A stretch of 64,000 nucleotides of DNA from NCBI GenBank assembly GCA_963930655.1, contig OZ005601.1, positions 29,264,921 through 29,328,920 of the forward strand, in the 5' to 3' direction. Made by a program: the position numbers and the translations under genes. The notes beneath the pieces were generated by a model, which was not told the origin of the DNA, ran no database searches, and saw nothing but the letters and a program-made list of their open reading frames with translations. Position 1 is the first letter of the stretch; each line of letters opens with the position of its first letter. Shown here piece by piece: positions 37,698 to 49,825 of the stretch. This stretch comes from Myrica gale (Eukaryota; Streptophyta; Magnoliopsida; Fagales; Myricaceae).

Positions 37698-38568
37698 GCG
37701 TGACCCGAGCCCTTCCCCCCAAACTCTCTCTCTGTTCTCTCCTCACCGACAGTACCCTTACGGAGGAGGGGGGCAGCTCCGGCTCCCTCATCCCCCCTCT
37801 TCCTTTTTCCTTTTCCCCTCCTCCTTCCCCCTCCCTTCTCTTCCCCTCTGGTTGGTTTGGCCGGTGTTGGTGGTCATTTGGTTGGGTTTTTGTTTGTTTT
37901 TGGCAGGTAGCTTCCAAGCGGCGGACGACGATTTTCAGCGGCTTTCGGCTCACACGCGCCTGCTGGGTGCAATCAGCACATCGAGCCCGTTGAAGCGCCG
38001 CTCCTCACACGCGCCCCACGCGCGGCGCGTGCATCTGACGCGCCGGCGCTTGGGGCCGCGCGTGAGGCTCGCTCCGATGCTCCGCCCCTGCTTTTCTCCC
38101 CGGATCTGGCCTCTGTGGCTTGTTCCGTCTCTCCTGGGCCGTGGATTTCGTCTTCGCGCCGCCACCTCCGCCGCCGCCGCTGCCGCCGCCGGTCCGAACC
38201 AAAATAATCTCATTTGGGCCTACCCAATTGTTTAGGGCTTGTTGTGTTCTGGTTTTGTGTTTTCTCCCGATTGGGTATGCCCCACTGTTTCGGGCTCGTT
38301 TAGCTTTTATGATCGCCTCTATGTTTAAGGCTTCTGTTGGTTTTACTCTGTTTTTAGGCCTAATAGCTATCTGCCATTTGTGGCTTTTCTGCGGTCTGAG
38401 ACCGATCTGCCCCTTGTGGGCCTTTGTAGGACCTTATGGTCCGTCCGCTCGTTGGCACGCCGGCTCTTCGAGGTATCTGGCCCGCCCTTTAGAGCACCCC
38501 GAGGTCTTTCGACCTCCTTGATCTGATCTGATCTTAATATATATGCTGTTATGCTTAAAAAAAAAAGT
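37698..38568 (+). mobile_element. Poly(A) retroelement with 15-bp target duplication, GC/T-rich family
   Basis: The 871-bp segment is flanked by exact direct repeats AAGTTTTTATATATA at 37683-37697 and 38569-38583 and ends in an A10 tract. That is the structure of a reverse-transcribed insertion. It begins in pyrimidine-rich sequence, carries GCGCGTGCATCTGACGCGCC (from about 38025) and a GCC-triplet-rich stretch (38158-38191). Open frames overlap in many registers without recognisable domains. It could be an internally deleted LINE, a long SINE, or a retrocopied non-coding transcript. Confidence 0.85.
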
Positions 38569-38583
38569 AAGTTTTTATATATA

Positions 38584-39473
38584 CCCACGTGCCTACTTAT
38601 CGTGCAAGTGAAAACCCCGAATACTACATTTTCAGACGGGATATGATAAAAATAATGTCTCAAGTTTCAAACACGCTCCCTGCAGGCTGCAAACTTCACT
38701 GCCAACAATGTCAACTTAGGCAGCTGGACAATCCAATAAATATGGTCCGGACCGGAACCGATTTCAATCAAATATCATATTAGCTTCTCTCTTGTTCCCC
38801 CCCCCCCCCCCCTTTGAAATTCCTGGCTTTGCTGAGGCTGGTGGAATGGAAAACATGTTTAATTACCCAGAAAACTCTTTTATTGGTGAAGACAAGTCAC
38901 GGTGGAAGCTCTCCCAAATAATCTCCGTTTACACTTTTGGCAGCGGTTGGTGGTCAAAAACTTGAAAGCATGCATTAATGCCGCGTTTTCACGGAACAAT
39001 TTTCCTCAGTTCTGACCTTCCTCCAGTTATTTTTCCCCTCCACAAGGCTCTCCCAAATAATCTGCGTTTACACTTTAAATAATATAATTAAAATGGTATT
39101 AGTGCTGTCATACCCTCAGGAGAAAGACACGCCTAGTAGCACCAACTGTAGGCCTTGACTTTTCATTCGAATTTACAATTTAAAAAATACAATTGGAAAA
39201 AAAGAAACAAGTCTTATTGGTACTCAAGACGTTCTCCCAAGTTGAAGGATGACCGCATGTATCGCTGGCTTTTTTTTTTTTCCCTCACGTTTCAGAAATG
39301 AAAATTAAATTCATGTAACAGGCCTCGGTAAATTGTAAAATCTGAAGCCTATCTCGACCTCAAGCCCAATGGGTGTCACGTCTGTGCAAGAGAAGCCCAA
39401 TGCGAGTGTGGGCTGAGATATTGTTTCAAGAAATTTTGGGCTTTGAAAGTAGTCGGAAGCTGGAAGAACTTAA
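38584..39473. other. Intergenic DNA with a C16 run and a short duplication
   Basis: A run of 16 C lies at 38797-38812. The segment CTCTCCCAAATAATCT-CGTTTACACTTT occurs twice (from about 38910 and 39044). No gene is recognised. Confidence 0.5.
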
Positions 39474-39720
39474 GGCTATGTTTGTTTAAGATCTCAGAAA
39501 GTTTTCAAAAACTTATCACTCACTTTTTCATCAATTTCAATACATTTTCACTAATCCCAATAATTTTTCATCAATTTCAATACCTTTTCACTAATCCCAA
39601 TAACTTTTTACAAATTTCAACAACTTTTAACTAACTTTTCACCAATCCCAAGAGAATCTACACTACTTCCAAAAAAACAAAAAAACAAAAATTATTTTGA
39701 GAACTAAACCAGACATAACC
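39474..39720. mobile_element. PIF/Harbinger-like MITE with TAA duplication
   Basis: It starts GGCTATGTTTGTTTAAGA. The right end read inward is GGTTATGTCTGGTTTAGT. TAA flanks it on both sides (39471-39473 and 39721-39723). The interior has repeated ATCAATTTCAATA-CTTTTTCACTAATCCC units. It cannot code. Confidence 0.82.
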
Positions 39721-40363
39721 TAAGAATCCAAATTCCAAGGCCTTTAGAGTAGGATATGGGCGCGGCCTAAGACACGTCACACGATCGTAAAACTCTCATT
39801 TGGGCAAAAGCGAAGGGCACTCGTTTCTAGTCAGCATTTAAGTTCAGAGTTAAATATTTATTACCATATGCAAATCACTTTTATTGTTACTCCTCCGTGG
39901 AGGCGTGGAGCACATGTGAACAACCAAAAAAAACATAAGTATTCACTTTTGATCTTATAACGTTAAATTTGCTTTTTCATAAGAATAAAAAACCTTTTAG
40001 TGTCTCTTCTAATCTCTTGATTTCTTTCGAAGTTTCTCACTTACATTGATTCAAAAATTTATATAAAGTCGAGTACGTTATTATAAGACTTAAGAATCAT
40101 CAAAATGTTCCGATTTCCAATGTAATGCAGGTGACAAAAAGGAATTAGGAGATGTATCAGCCTATAAAAAAGGACATAGTAACTTTAATTAATTGTCTAA
40201 AGATCGATGGAGAAGCTAGGGGACTAGGGATACCTAGTGTACTCAATTGGAGCCCTGGATTCAAAACAAAGTAGGAGAAGCTCACATGTAGAGTAAAGGT
40301 GGAATTGTGGGGGACTAATCGAGTCAAATAGATGAGCTCTAGGTCGACAAGAGGAGCAAGGGT
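39721..40363. other. Intergenic DNA
   Basis: Nothing is recognised. Confidence 0.5.
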
Positions 40364-41262
40364 TCATCGATTTATAAAAAAATGCAAGCACGCAAAAATT
40401 GCAAACCCCGCAATGCTTTCATTGTGCTGGCAAATACTCACAGCAGTCTGCGAGACATTTATACCAGCTAGTTGGTTGGAACATGCACTAATCGAGTAGT
40501 GTCTTAAACTCTCTACCCCATAAAATTTGCTTACTAAAATATTTCCTTCACACTGAGTTATAGGATCATGCGCGAAGGGACCGCACGCGCACCGACTCCC
40601 TGCCCTTTCTATGTCTCTGTCCGGGTCGTAGAACAGAGACTCTCCCACCCTTCTTGGTTTCTGCTAAAAACCCACGATCATGATTTGTGTCTACCTGCTT
40701 CATGAGTGGTATGTTCTCTCGCCTCGCATATTTGTATAACCTAATACCATAAGCTCAGAACAGGTGAACTCTGTTATCGATGCTTTTGTTTTGTCTTTCA
40801 CTGTCCCACTACTTCTTGGATCTCCCATTTCGCCCTTTTGATCGAACTCCCTTTCTGTGATTGATTTACTCTTATCTATTCGATTTTTGATTCTTGAAGC
40901 AACATTCTTAGGTACTGTAGCTTCGCTAACACCAGCATTCATGTTCCACATTCCACCATGACTGAGTACACTAGAGCCTCAACTAGTTTATCCCACGCGT
41001 CAATAATGAGCTCTATCGATGCCGAATGATGGTGCTCGAGAGAAGATATATACCATGGGTGTTCTCGGTTCTGTATTCATTCAGGAAATTAATGAACTGT
41101 CAAGTTTTGATTTCTTCTCTAAACTTCCTCAACTGTTCTGTTAATGTATCAACCTCGAATATTCCGATGCCACCCACATTTGACATCCTTTTTCTGCTCT
41201 ATTTAAGATTGCTTGGTCTTCCCAGTTTGTTGCCAGCCATCCAGCGGCGCGCTGCAGCATAA
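40364..41262 (-). other. Coding-like decayed region of unknown origin
   Basis: On the minus strand several frames give protein-like text broken by stops: GGIGIFEVDTLTEQLRKFRE near 41150, IDAWDKLVEALVYSVMVECG near 40970, an 83-codon stretch at 40951-40700, and a 94-codon stretch at 40648-40364 with YDPDRDIERAGSRCACGPFA. Base composition is higher in GC than the flanks. I do not recognise the family. It may be a pseudogene or part of a transposable element. Confidence 0.3.
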
Positions 41263-42371
41263 AATATTTTGCATATGCACCACACTTCCAATTCCTAATT
41301 GGATCCAAATTTTATTCTACTGCTGTCATTTGTGACTTTGATTTGAAGATAATGACAGTATAATTCTTAATTAGTGAGAAAAACATCATAATTGTTTTGA
41401 CAACCTTTCGTTAGGAAACAAAACAGTACGACCTTTGATAAGCTTCTAGAGTTCGCAAACAGTATGGTTGCAGCTAGCTCCATGATTAGCCAACATAAAA
41501 TAGTTCATTTGAACCATATTTATGATTCCCAGTTGCTTCAAATTCTACTACTTTCGTGCAGGCTTTAATATATATTCACCAATCGTGTAGGTAATTTTTA
41601 TATTGCAACTTCTTTTTTTTTCTTTCTAAATTTTTATATTGCAACTTCACTATATATATTATCATAACCTGTTGCTTGAAGGCAGCTTAGTGGACCATGA
41701 CCTAGCTATTCATGTTTTTCTAATAAGCTCCTGACTTTGTTTGGTATGTGAATGTTCATAGACCATATGCATGCTTTGGCAGGGTAATTATAATACGTGC
41801 GCATGCATGGCTTTAAAAATTCCCATGCTTGGTCGTGCACATTACACATGCAGTACTGTAGCAGCTTAAATATTAAGCATCGATCGATGCATTTCCCTGC
41901 TGAATTTTTGTTCTAGATGCAAGTGGTGAATTTAACTAAAATTTTCGATTTCAGTGGAAATTAACCTATTTGCAGACAACACGCTTCAACTCGAGAAGTG
42001 ATGTCGTAGTAGCTGCTTATTCGAAACTAAGAGAACTTGTTTTGTGTCGAGAACTTTCATTGAGTTCAACTAAAGAAGATGTGATATGAGAATGCGTTTA
42101 ATATATATATGAGATGAAAGTGACCCATTTGACTACGTACGTACGTTGTATACGTCAAAGGTTAAAGCCCAACGAATTTCAGGACAGAGCCCTATATATA
42201 TATATATGTCCCATGACAGTCAGCCAACTTTCCTTCTCTTATTATGAGAACGTACACAAGCATCAGGACGAGGAGCCTGAAAAACATCCTGACCTGAATA
42301 CAGAGCCTACGTACTTGCCGCTACTATAATCAGATATCCCAAAGAATTCAAAGAGGACACAGGTGGGGGAA
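41263..42371. other. Intergenic DNA before the second CACTA element
   Basis: AT-rich, with short TA tracts and no recognised gene. Confidence 0.5.
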
Positions 42372-42939
42372 CACTACAAAAAAACCGACCTATAGCGGCG
42401 GTCGAAAACCGCCGCTATAGGTCAAAAAACCGCCGCTATAGGCTATAGCAGCGGTTTTTTAGCGGCGGTCGCGACCGCCGCTATAGCTCCGTCGGGATAG
42501 GTTCTAGCGGCGGTTTTCGCGACCGCTGGTGAAGACCCTAAGCCTATAGCGGCGGTCAGCTAGCGGCGGTCGCGACCGCCGCTATAGACCTTTTTTTCGA
42601 AATTTTTTTAACGGTTTTAAAAAAGTTGAACACCTATAGCTACAGGTCAGCTCAGTTTTTTTTTTGGGAGGCCAGCATTTCTAAATCACTAAATTTTCTT
42701 CTTCATTTTTTCTTTTTCCTTTTTAATCAGCTGCAAAAACATTCCATTCGCTCAAACTAGCCATTCATCACAATCATGAAAGAGGTTGTCAAACCAAAGA
42801 GTTCAAACTAATGTACAGTCATTGATCCAAGAACATTCACAAACAAACTGCAGAGAATTTACATTTAAACAAACTCCATCCTTCTCTTATTCTCTTTGAA
42901 AGTTCTATTTACAATTATGCAAATCAATCACTTGCAGCA

Positions 42940-43080
42940 CGTCCCAAAGGTGTTCTCGCCACTGTAGACCATATTAAGGAAACCATCTTCTTCCTTATTT
43001 TCGTCATAAATTGCAGACATCATAGCCGCTGCAATAATTAGACTAATGCTGTAAATCATCAAATCCTGTGCAATTTTCAG
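42940..43080 (-). pseudogene. Captured coding segment of unknown origin inside the CACTA element
   Basis: The minus strand reads [20 protein letters not shown], then [25 protein letters not shown] and stop. It looks like the C terminus of a small membrane protein: a hydrophobic helix, an acidic loop and a cysteine-ended tail. An AG acceptor-like site precedes it. I do not recognise the family. Confidence 0.45.
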
Positions 43081-44102
43081 AGACCTGTAGATCAACAACA
43101 AATATGAGTTTCAAAGAAGCAAACATATAAGATCAACAATAGCCAGAAAAAAGCATGACAGCAAATGGTAGCAAACAAATAAGAACACTCACAAGTCATT
43201 CAAAAGATCAGAGACCTGGTAGCTCAGAGACCTGGTAGCTGTGTTACAAGTCATTCAAAAGATCTTACTTTATTGGTTTTCAGAGACCTGGTAGCAAACA
43301 AATAAGAACACCAGCCAAAAAAAGATGCTGGATAAAACGTTACTTTATACTAACTAGCATCCAGAAACAGCAAATGGAAAGATGATTCATTAGTATTAGT
43401 TGCAGTCTAAGCAGCCCTCAACACAAAGTACACATAAGAATTAAATAACAAGATATAAGTCAAGCAGGACAACAAGCCATAGTCTAAAGGAGTTGATTGT
43501 ACCTCCACTGCTGGAACAGAGTATTTACCAGATAGCAAACCATGGGCCAGCTTAGTTCTGCAAGAGGAAAAAAGAAAACAAAAAAACTAGAATCAAGCCT
43601 AGGAACATATCTGACAACGCAAAACTGCAAACAGAAGGGAAGATGGAGAGGGAGAAGGAACAGGGAAATTGTTCACATAAGTGAAACAAAGCAGAACACA
43701 TTCACAGACAAATTCTTGATACAAATACATGAAAAACGCACAGGCATCCAATCATGCACACATCTGCACATGTACATGTAAAGAATATCACCAACATATG
43801 GATAGCCACTTGGCTTTTATCACATGTACGTAAAAATAGCTTTCTTCACATAGATTCCAATCCTCATTCCTCTAGAAGATCCAATTAATAATCGAATAAT
43901 TTCTTCAAACAGATTCCTATCCTCATTTTTGCAGAATATCCAATTTATAATCAAATCAAAATAGAAGCATACTTTTTTGAAAGTGTCTTGCATGTGTAAG
44001 TGCAATTGTGAGTCAGTAACCCTCTTTCATTGCATTGCTTGGTGGCTTGGGAGCTCTGGTGCTTTCTGAACTAAGGAGTTACTCCTAATGTTCCTGTAAG
44101 CC

Positions 44103-44704
44103 ACAATATGCAGCAACATCCTTCTCATATCCACCATCAGTTAACCTCTGATCATGATCATCACATTCCTGCACATTTGACTTACATGTACAGTCCCCAT
44201 TTAACATAAAAGTGAGCTGAAAGGATGAAGCACGCGTCCAGCTGTCATATCATTAGAATATGCAGTCCATTTAGCATCAGCCACCTAGAAACCATTTGAG
44301 ATACTTCAGAAACCATTTCAACTCTTTATATCATTAGAATCTGCCATAAACTTCCTATATAGAGTTCGTGAAACCTAACCTAGGGAAACAAACTAAAATT
44401 CTACAATCAAAAACTGAATTTGCAAAGCTTGCTTCTTGAATTCACCAAAAGTTGCTATAATGTCATAGTTGCAAGACTAATGTCCAACTAGGTCTACGCA
44501 TTGAATAGACAAACCAATGGGAATTCATTGAAAGAAAGGGACCTGGACAGATGAGAGAGAAGGGTGCCCGTTGACAGCAACAGAGAGCTTGTCATCCTTC
44601 AATAGGCTTTCAATCGTCATCAAAGCCGCTTTTGGAACTCTTAGAATTAGCTCGCCCTTTCTAAGATCAAGCGCAGCACCCAAACCTCTCCTGCGACATT
44701 CCTG
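44103..44704 (-). pseudogene. Captured exons of an SDG40-like SET-domain protein
   Basis: The upstream exon (44704-44541) reads RGLGAALDLRKGELILRVPK, then AALMTIESLLKDDKLSVAVN and GHPSLSSVQ, ending at a GT donor. This is the N-terminal SET entry of plant SDG40-type lysine methyltransferases (GRGLGAAR-LxxGELVLxVP). The second segment (44171-44103) reads ECDDHDQRLTDGGYEKDVAA and YC, the later conserved block of the same protein just before the NYxxGxQVLLxYG region. The exons between are absent, and after AYC the frame goes to a stop within five codons. No methyltransferase can be made. Confidence 0.85.
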
Positions 44705-45095
44705 TTAAAACACTTGGAAACTTCCAATTGAGAAATAGTTGGATTTAGATTTCTTTCCAACATCCAAGCACTTATGTTCAGAATATAGTCGGATTTAGAT
44801 TTCTTTCCAACATTTCTCCAGCAATCAAAACTCTTAGAAACTTCCAATTGAGAAACCTACCTAAAGCAGCAAGCTCCGTTGAGCTTCTCTGACCAATCAC
44901 AGCAGTGGAGATGAGACTCATCAGGGGCGGAGGCGCTTTGATAAGAATTGGTTGTTGACGAAGATTGAAGCGTGAGAGCGTTGTCGGAGATTGGGATTTC
45001 GGATTGGAGTGTGGGAAGGATGCCCTAAGGTTTTGAGCTGCATTTTCCAGCTGGGAATCGAGGAGAAGAAGAGTGGGTACTGACTACTGAGAAAG

Positions 45096-45128
45096 AGAGG
45101 GAGAGGGAGAGGGAGAGGGAGAGGGAGA
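45096..45128. repeat. GGGAGA hexamer array inside the CACTA element
   Basis: Five tandem GGGAGA units on the + strand. On the minus strand they form a TCTCCC tract in the captured region's pyrimidine-rich part. Confidence 0.9.
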
Positions 45129-46712
45129 GAGGCCGAATGGTGGCCTGTTGAGTGGTGAGTGACGACAAGGAGAAAAGGAGAGGGGGCTCGGGGGACTTGG
45201 GGGTGAGGACTGCTGGGTGGGTGGGTTGGGGGGCGGGGAAGGGAATTTTCGCGCAAGTTTTGAGTTCAGGGCGCGCGCAGGAGGGATTTTTAAGAAAGGC
45301 GCAGGGGAGTTTACTGTTTTTTGAAATATAATTGTAATTATAATTAATAAAATATGCAAGTACCATAAAAATTATAGGCATAGTTTCAAATATATTATGC
45401 AACAACTTTAATGTTCATAACACTCTCTTTAACTTCATATTTTATTAAGTATGTGTTTAAATTAAATTTTTCCACATACATAACAAACTAAATTATAAAC
45501 AACTAATTAAAAAAATATTTTATTTTAATTAAAACAAGTTCATAGTAATAATATATAATATTTATAATTTAAAAATATAAATTACCATAACAACTATGAT
45601 CAGATATTAAGTTATATACTTTAATTGTATAAACTAATTAATCTCACAATATCTTTTTGTTTGAAATTAAATAATATGTCATAAAAAAATATTATTATAT
45701 TACTAATTATTAAAAATATATATGCTCATTATAAGCATATGAAAATAGATGTCTAAACTACTTAGATTTAGTCAATAAAAATACAATTATCAGAACAATC
45801 ATAGATATAACTTTCATAACATTATTTCTAATTCCATATAACAACTTCAAAATAATCTTGTATGTCCCAAAAAAAACCACAAACCGGGCTAAAATAGCTA
45901 AAATCTCATCCCTAATCGGGTTCAAAAATAATTCCTAAACGGTAAAGGAAAGAAAATCATAACTAAAAATAGGTTTTTGAGAGGGAAAACAGCGAATTTA
46001 GGGCTCGAAACGAGGTGCACCGAAGCGTAGCTGGGTGCCCACGACGTGCGCGCCGAAAAGAGCTTTCCGAATTGGGGTCATGGGCGCGAATCGGATACTT
46101 GTAGCCAAAGTTATGACCAAAAAACCGACACGTGTGCGAAAAGTGCCCCAATTCTATATAACAACTTCAATATTCATAACACTCTCTCTAATTTCATATT
46201 TTATTAAGTAGGTCTCTTAAAATTCTTTTAAAACATGTGACAAAATAAAATAATGTATAAAAAGGAATAAATAGTCAATAAAACAATTTTTAACCTTAAA
46301 TAACACATACAATTTTATTTTTCGATTTTTTTTCATTTTTTTAAAATTATACCTATAGCGGCGGTCACTACAAAGACCGCCGCTATAGGTATACCTGTAG
46401 CAGCGGTTTGTAGACCCTCTTTCTATAGCGGCGGTCAAGTTGACCGCCGCTATAGAGACCGCCATTAAAGACCCTCCTTTAGCGGCGGTTGGCAAAAAAT
46501 CGCGACTACAGACCGCCGCTATAGACGACCGCCGCGAGAGACCCCGTTTAGCTATTTTTAGCCGCGGCTAAAGACCCGTCTATAGCCGCGGTCATTAGAA
46601 ACCGAGGCTATAGGCTATTTTTAGCCGCGGTTTTCGTTAAACGCCGCTAAAACCACCTTGTAGCGGCGGTTTTACAGTGACCACCGCTATAGGCAGTTTT
46701 TTTGTAGTGGAA

Positions 46713-47308
46713 GAAGAAGAAAGAGAAGGTTTGAAGAATGGCATGAGCTGGTTGGACGAATATATGAGCATATTATTTTAGCATCTTATAATGTCTAATC
46801 AGCATTACTTACAAGTTGCAAAGAAGAACAAAAGAAATGCAATCACAAGTTGGAATTCTTCTAATAAAGATAACATAGATAAATTAAACTAGAGTAGGGG
46901 TTTTTTAGGTCTTCAAAAAATAGTCTATTTTCTTGATGCAAATTGCTCCTCGATTTATAATGTAGGTTCTCATAAAAAGAAATAAATTCATGAATTAATT
47001 GAGCCTCATCAAATGAGCTGTATTGCCATATGAGCAGGTGGGTCTAACTCATAGTGGGTACCCATTAATTCACAAATCAAATCTTATTTTCCTATTTTTT
47101 TTCTCTAGATAAATCTTATTTTCCTAGTGAAGATGTGGATTATCAATCAGGCTGCGCGAAGAACCCACATCCCTTTGAATTAACAAGCTAGGCATGAATT
47201 TACCTCATGCATGATGTCAAATAGTTCATTAATTGGACCTAACTACACAAATTGACCTCATGCATGATGTCAAAATGGACAAAACATTGAGGTCTACTAC
47301 AGAAGAAG
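46713..47308. other. Intergenic DNA
   Basis: The segment CTCATGCATGATGTCAAA occurs twice (about 47205 and 47258). No gene is recognised. Confidence 0.5.
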
Positions 47309-47657
47309 GGATAAATACAATGTGCACCCAAGTCTTGATACTTTGCATCTTTATCTATTATTTTTGTTATATTTCATCTACTAACTATCGATTTCAGACA
47401 TTTTGCACTCTCCATTAAATTTTTTCATTAATTTGGACGAAAAATAATATTTTGGCGCGTGGAGTGACAATTTTGTTCATATAATTTTTTTAGTATTAAC
47501 CGTTTTATGAGGGTAAAATCGTAATTTCAAAGGCTAAAAAATTAATTTCTTTCAAAATTGACGAAAAAGTTTTTAATATAGGGTGCAAAAAATCTAAAAT
47601 CAATCGTTGACATAAATAATAGATGAGATTGTAAAATGTCTAAGTCCTGTATTTATC
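47309..47657. repeat. Long-arm foldback element
   Basis: It starts GGGATAAATACAATGTGCAC. The right arm read inward is TTTGATAAATACAGGACTTA. Further pairing includes TCTATTATTTTTGTTATA against TCTATTATTTATGTCA, and GGTGCA/TGCACC. Probably Mutator-like. The target duplication was not resolved. Confidence 0.6.
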
Positions 47658-48279
47658 AAAAACAAAAAGCACGAAAGAAAAAGAAGCAATTTTAGGTATA
47701 GATCAGGTACGATCTTGGTTGTCAAACCGTGTTGCAAGTAGTGCAAAGTCAAAGTAGAAGAACGAGATGCACTGGGAAAACTTAAACATCCCACACTTGA
47801 TTAATAATACAGTGGACTAGCAGCTAGCTAGCTCTTTCTCTTCCACATTATACTGCACAAGCGTATGACCAATTGGGCAATTGGGTGCCATAATTTCTAA
47901 TATCAACACCCCCTCACTCACATGCTGAAAGTTCTCTCTGTCCACCAAAATTGACAATTCAGGGCTTTCATTTTTATTATGCATGACTGGCTGCATTTAA
48001 AGGCCCTACAACCAGAACCTGACTATGCGTCATTCTCAAACTATAATGTTGGCAATTATTTTGATACAGACAAGAGTTTGAATTCATCGTACAAAAAGGG
48101 AAACAAGTATGCCCCCATCCCATTCCTTAACTCAAGATATGGCCTGTAGAAACTGTACGTCATTAGGACCACCTTCCCCAACATTTAACTCACCATGCTG
48201 CTGGAGGTCTAGCTACAAAAGTTGCAATGCCTAGCGAGACCACTAGGTACCATATGTAATGAGTAGAAATCCCGTGTGG
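47658..48279. other. Intergenic DNA
   Basis: No gene is recognised. Confidence 0.5.
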
Positions 48280-48290
48280 TAAGTCCAAAT

Positions 48291-48430
48291 CCCAGAGAAA
48301 GCCACAAATCCAACAAATCGCACAAAAAACCAACACCAAATCGCAACAGCAACCAAATCCCAGAGAAAGCCACAAATCCAACAAATCGCACAAAAAACCA
48401 ACAACAACCAAATCGCAACAAATCGACAAA
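48291..48430. repeat. 68-bp tandem repeat, about two copies
   Basis: The unit starting CCCAGAGAAAGCCACAAATC begins at 48291 and again at 48359. It is rich in CAA/AAC and continues into more diverged CAACA-rich sequence to about 48530. Open frames across it are side effects of the repeat. Confidence 0.85.
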
Positions 48431-48734
48431 CCAATTGCAACCAATCCAACAACAACACTCAACCGCAACCAAATCCAACAGCAACACTCAACAACAACCA
48501 AATCGCAACAGAATATCGCAAAAAAATCCCAAGCCCAGCAGCAAACCGCAACAAAACTGGAGGGGAGGAGGGGGAGAGAGAGGCGAGGGGTGCGGATGTC
48601 GGCTGAAGGAGAGCTGTTGGGCTGAAGCCTGAAGGAGAAAGAGAGGGGTGTGCGAAATGAGGGAGGGGTGAGTGAAAAAATAAACCCTAAGCTACTAAAG
48701 GAAAAACGACGTCGTAGCGTCTTATATATATTAA

Positions 48735-48875
48735 AAAAAACGGTGGCGGTGAACCGCCACCGCCATTTTTACCGCATTTTGGTGAAAATGGCAACCAGCA
48801 CCGCCCCCCGCTACTAAGCGTATCGGTGGCGGTGCCGGTTAACCGGCCCACCGCCGGTACCGGTGAACAGCCCTA
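48735..48875. mobile_element. GC-rich terminus of an hAT element
   Basis: Read inward from 48875, it starts TAGGGCTGTTCACCGGTACC and continues with mirrored GGTGGCGGTG/CACCGCCACC motifs. This is the subterminal style of plant hAT elements and parallels the end at 15060 (both TAGGGCTG). The CAA-rich tandem repeat to its left may belong to the same element. The other terminus was not found. Confidence 0.6.
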
Positions 48876-49807
48876 GTGGCCGTCCACAGTTTACGGCTTC
48901 ACTTAAGGCACCACTTTTAAGGCTAAACGAACTTGGAACGTCCATGCATCATTCAAATGATATATTTAACGATATATTCAAGCTGATGAATCATCGTATG
49001 AGAGCAAATATTTTAAAATATAAACTATAATGTCACCTTTTCTTTGATTTTTTTAAGACAAGGAGGGGAGTTTGGATCTCTCAAGACGTGGCAAAGGATT
49101 TGATTAGTTACTCAATCTCAAATAGGAATAGCAAAATTCAGTGAAGATTCCAAATCCAATAGTTTATTAAGAACATATCTATAGGTTGTAGATTATATAC
49201 TCGCGGAAGGCTTTCGGTTTCACACCAAACTAAGTTATTAGTTTACTCCGTCCAGAAATGTGGCTGCCAAATCATTACTAGTTAAGCAAAAAAAGCTTGA
49301 GATTAAGCTCCAAGACATGAAGATTAGTCCCAAATGACAAGTAAATTTGTAAAATACAATATTGGAATGGAGCAAATGATTCGATGTACACCCATAAAAA
49401 GGTCAAGATACCATGTTGTCTTGTTGTGCTGCAGACCAAAAAGGCAAAATTTGTATCATACGTGCTTGACACGATTGAGAATGTGACACAATTTGTGCTT
49501 ATTGCCCCACACTCCCCACACGCCAAATGTGATGAAATGATTTTCGATCCCCACACTGAGAACATAACAGCTGGGAGTTAGAGAGAGTGCAGCAGCCGCC
49601 GCCGCCAAAAGTTTTTCATATTTCTCGAATTTGTTTTTTTGCTTGTAAAATTTGTTTCAGTGTATCCGTTTTAGGAGTCAAATCCTAAATATCAAAATAC
49701 TCCAACCAGAGAGTCCCTGACTCCCTGTTCCCCCAATGACCCCAAAACTGGTCCTCTAAAAAACAAAGGGAAAAAATATGGTACAATAACAAGTAACAAA
49801 CTAAAAT
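48876..49807. other. Intergenic DNA
   Basis: No gene is recognised. A short CCG triplet stretch occurs at about 49592-49606. Confidence 0.5.
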
Positions 49808-49825
49808 GTATAGCTGGAAAAAGCT

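Larger units (their letters stand above)
42372..46709 (-). mobile_element. CACTA transposon carrying host gene exons (Pack-CACTA type)
   Basis: The left end is CACTACAAAAAAAC and the right end read inward is CACTACAAAAAAACTGCC. Target duplication GAA is exact (42369-42371 and 46710-46712). Both subterminal regions, about 230 and 340 bp, are packed with TATAGCGGCGGT and its complement ACCGCCGCTATA in alternating orientation, able to form many hairpins. No transposase gene is seen. Instead the interior contains exons of an SDG40-like SET gene (44103-44171 and 44541-44704, minus), an unidentified C-terminal segment near 42940-43080, and an exon-like open frame at 45050-44921. Length is 4338 bp. 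Confidence 0.95.

Noticed and set aside
37661..38235. Overlapping long open frames on both strands, rich in P, R and A
   Set aside because: They lie inside the poly(A) retroelement at 37698-38568, arise from GC/T-rich composition, and show no domain in any register.
44921..45405. Proline- and serine-rich open frames on the minus strand
   Set aside because: They are mostly produced by the GGGAGA array and GC-rich sequence inside the CACTA. Only the start near 45050 might be a captured exon, without a recognisable match.
48190..48632. Several open frames, one rich in N/Q/K/P and others rich in L/C/W
   Set aside because: They are translations of the 68-bp CAA-rich tandem repeat in different frames.
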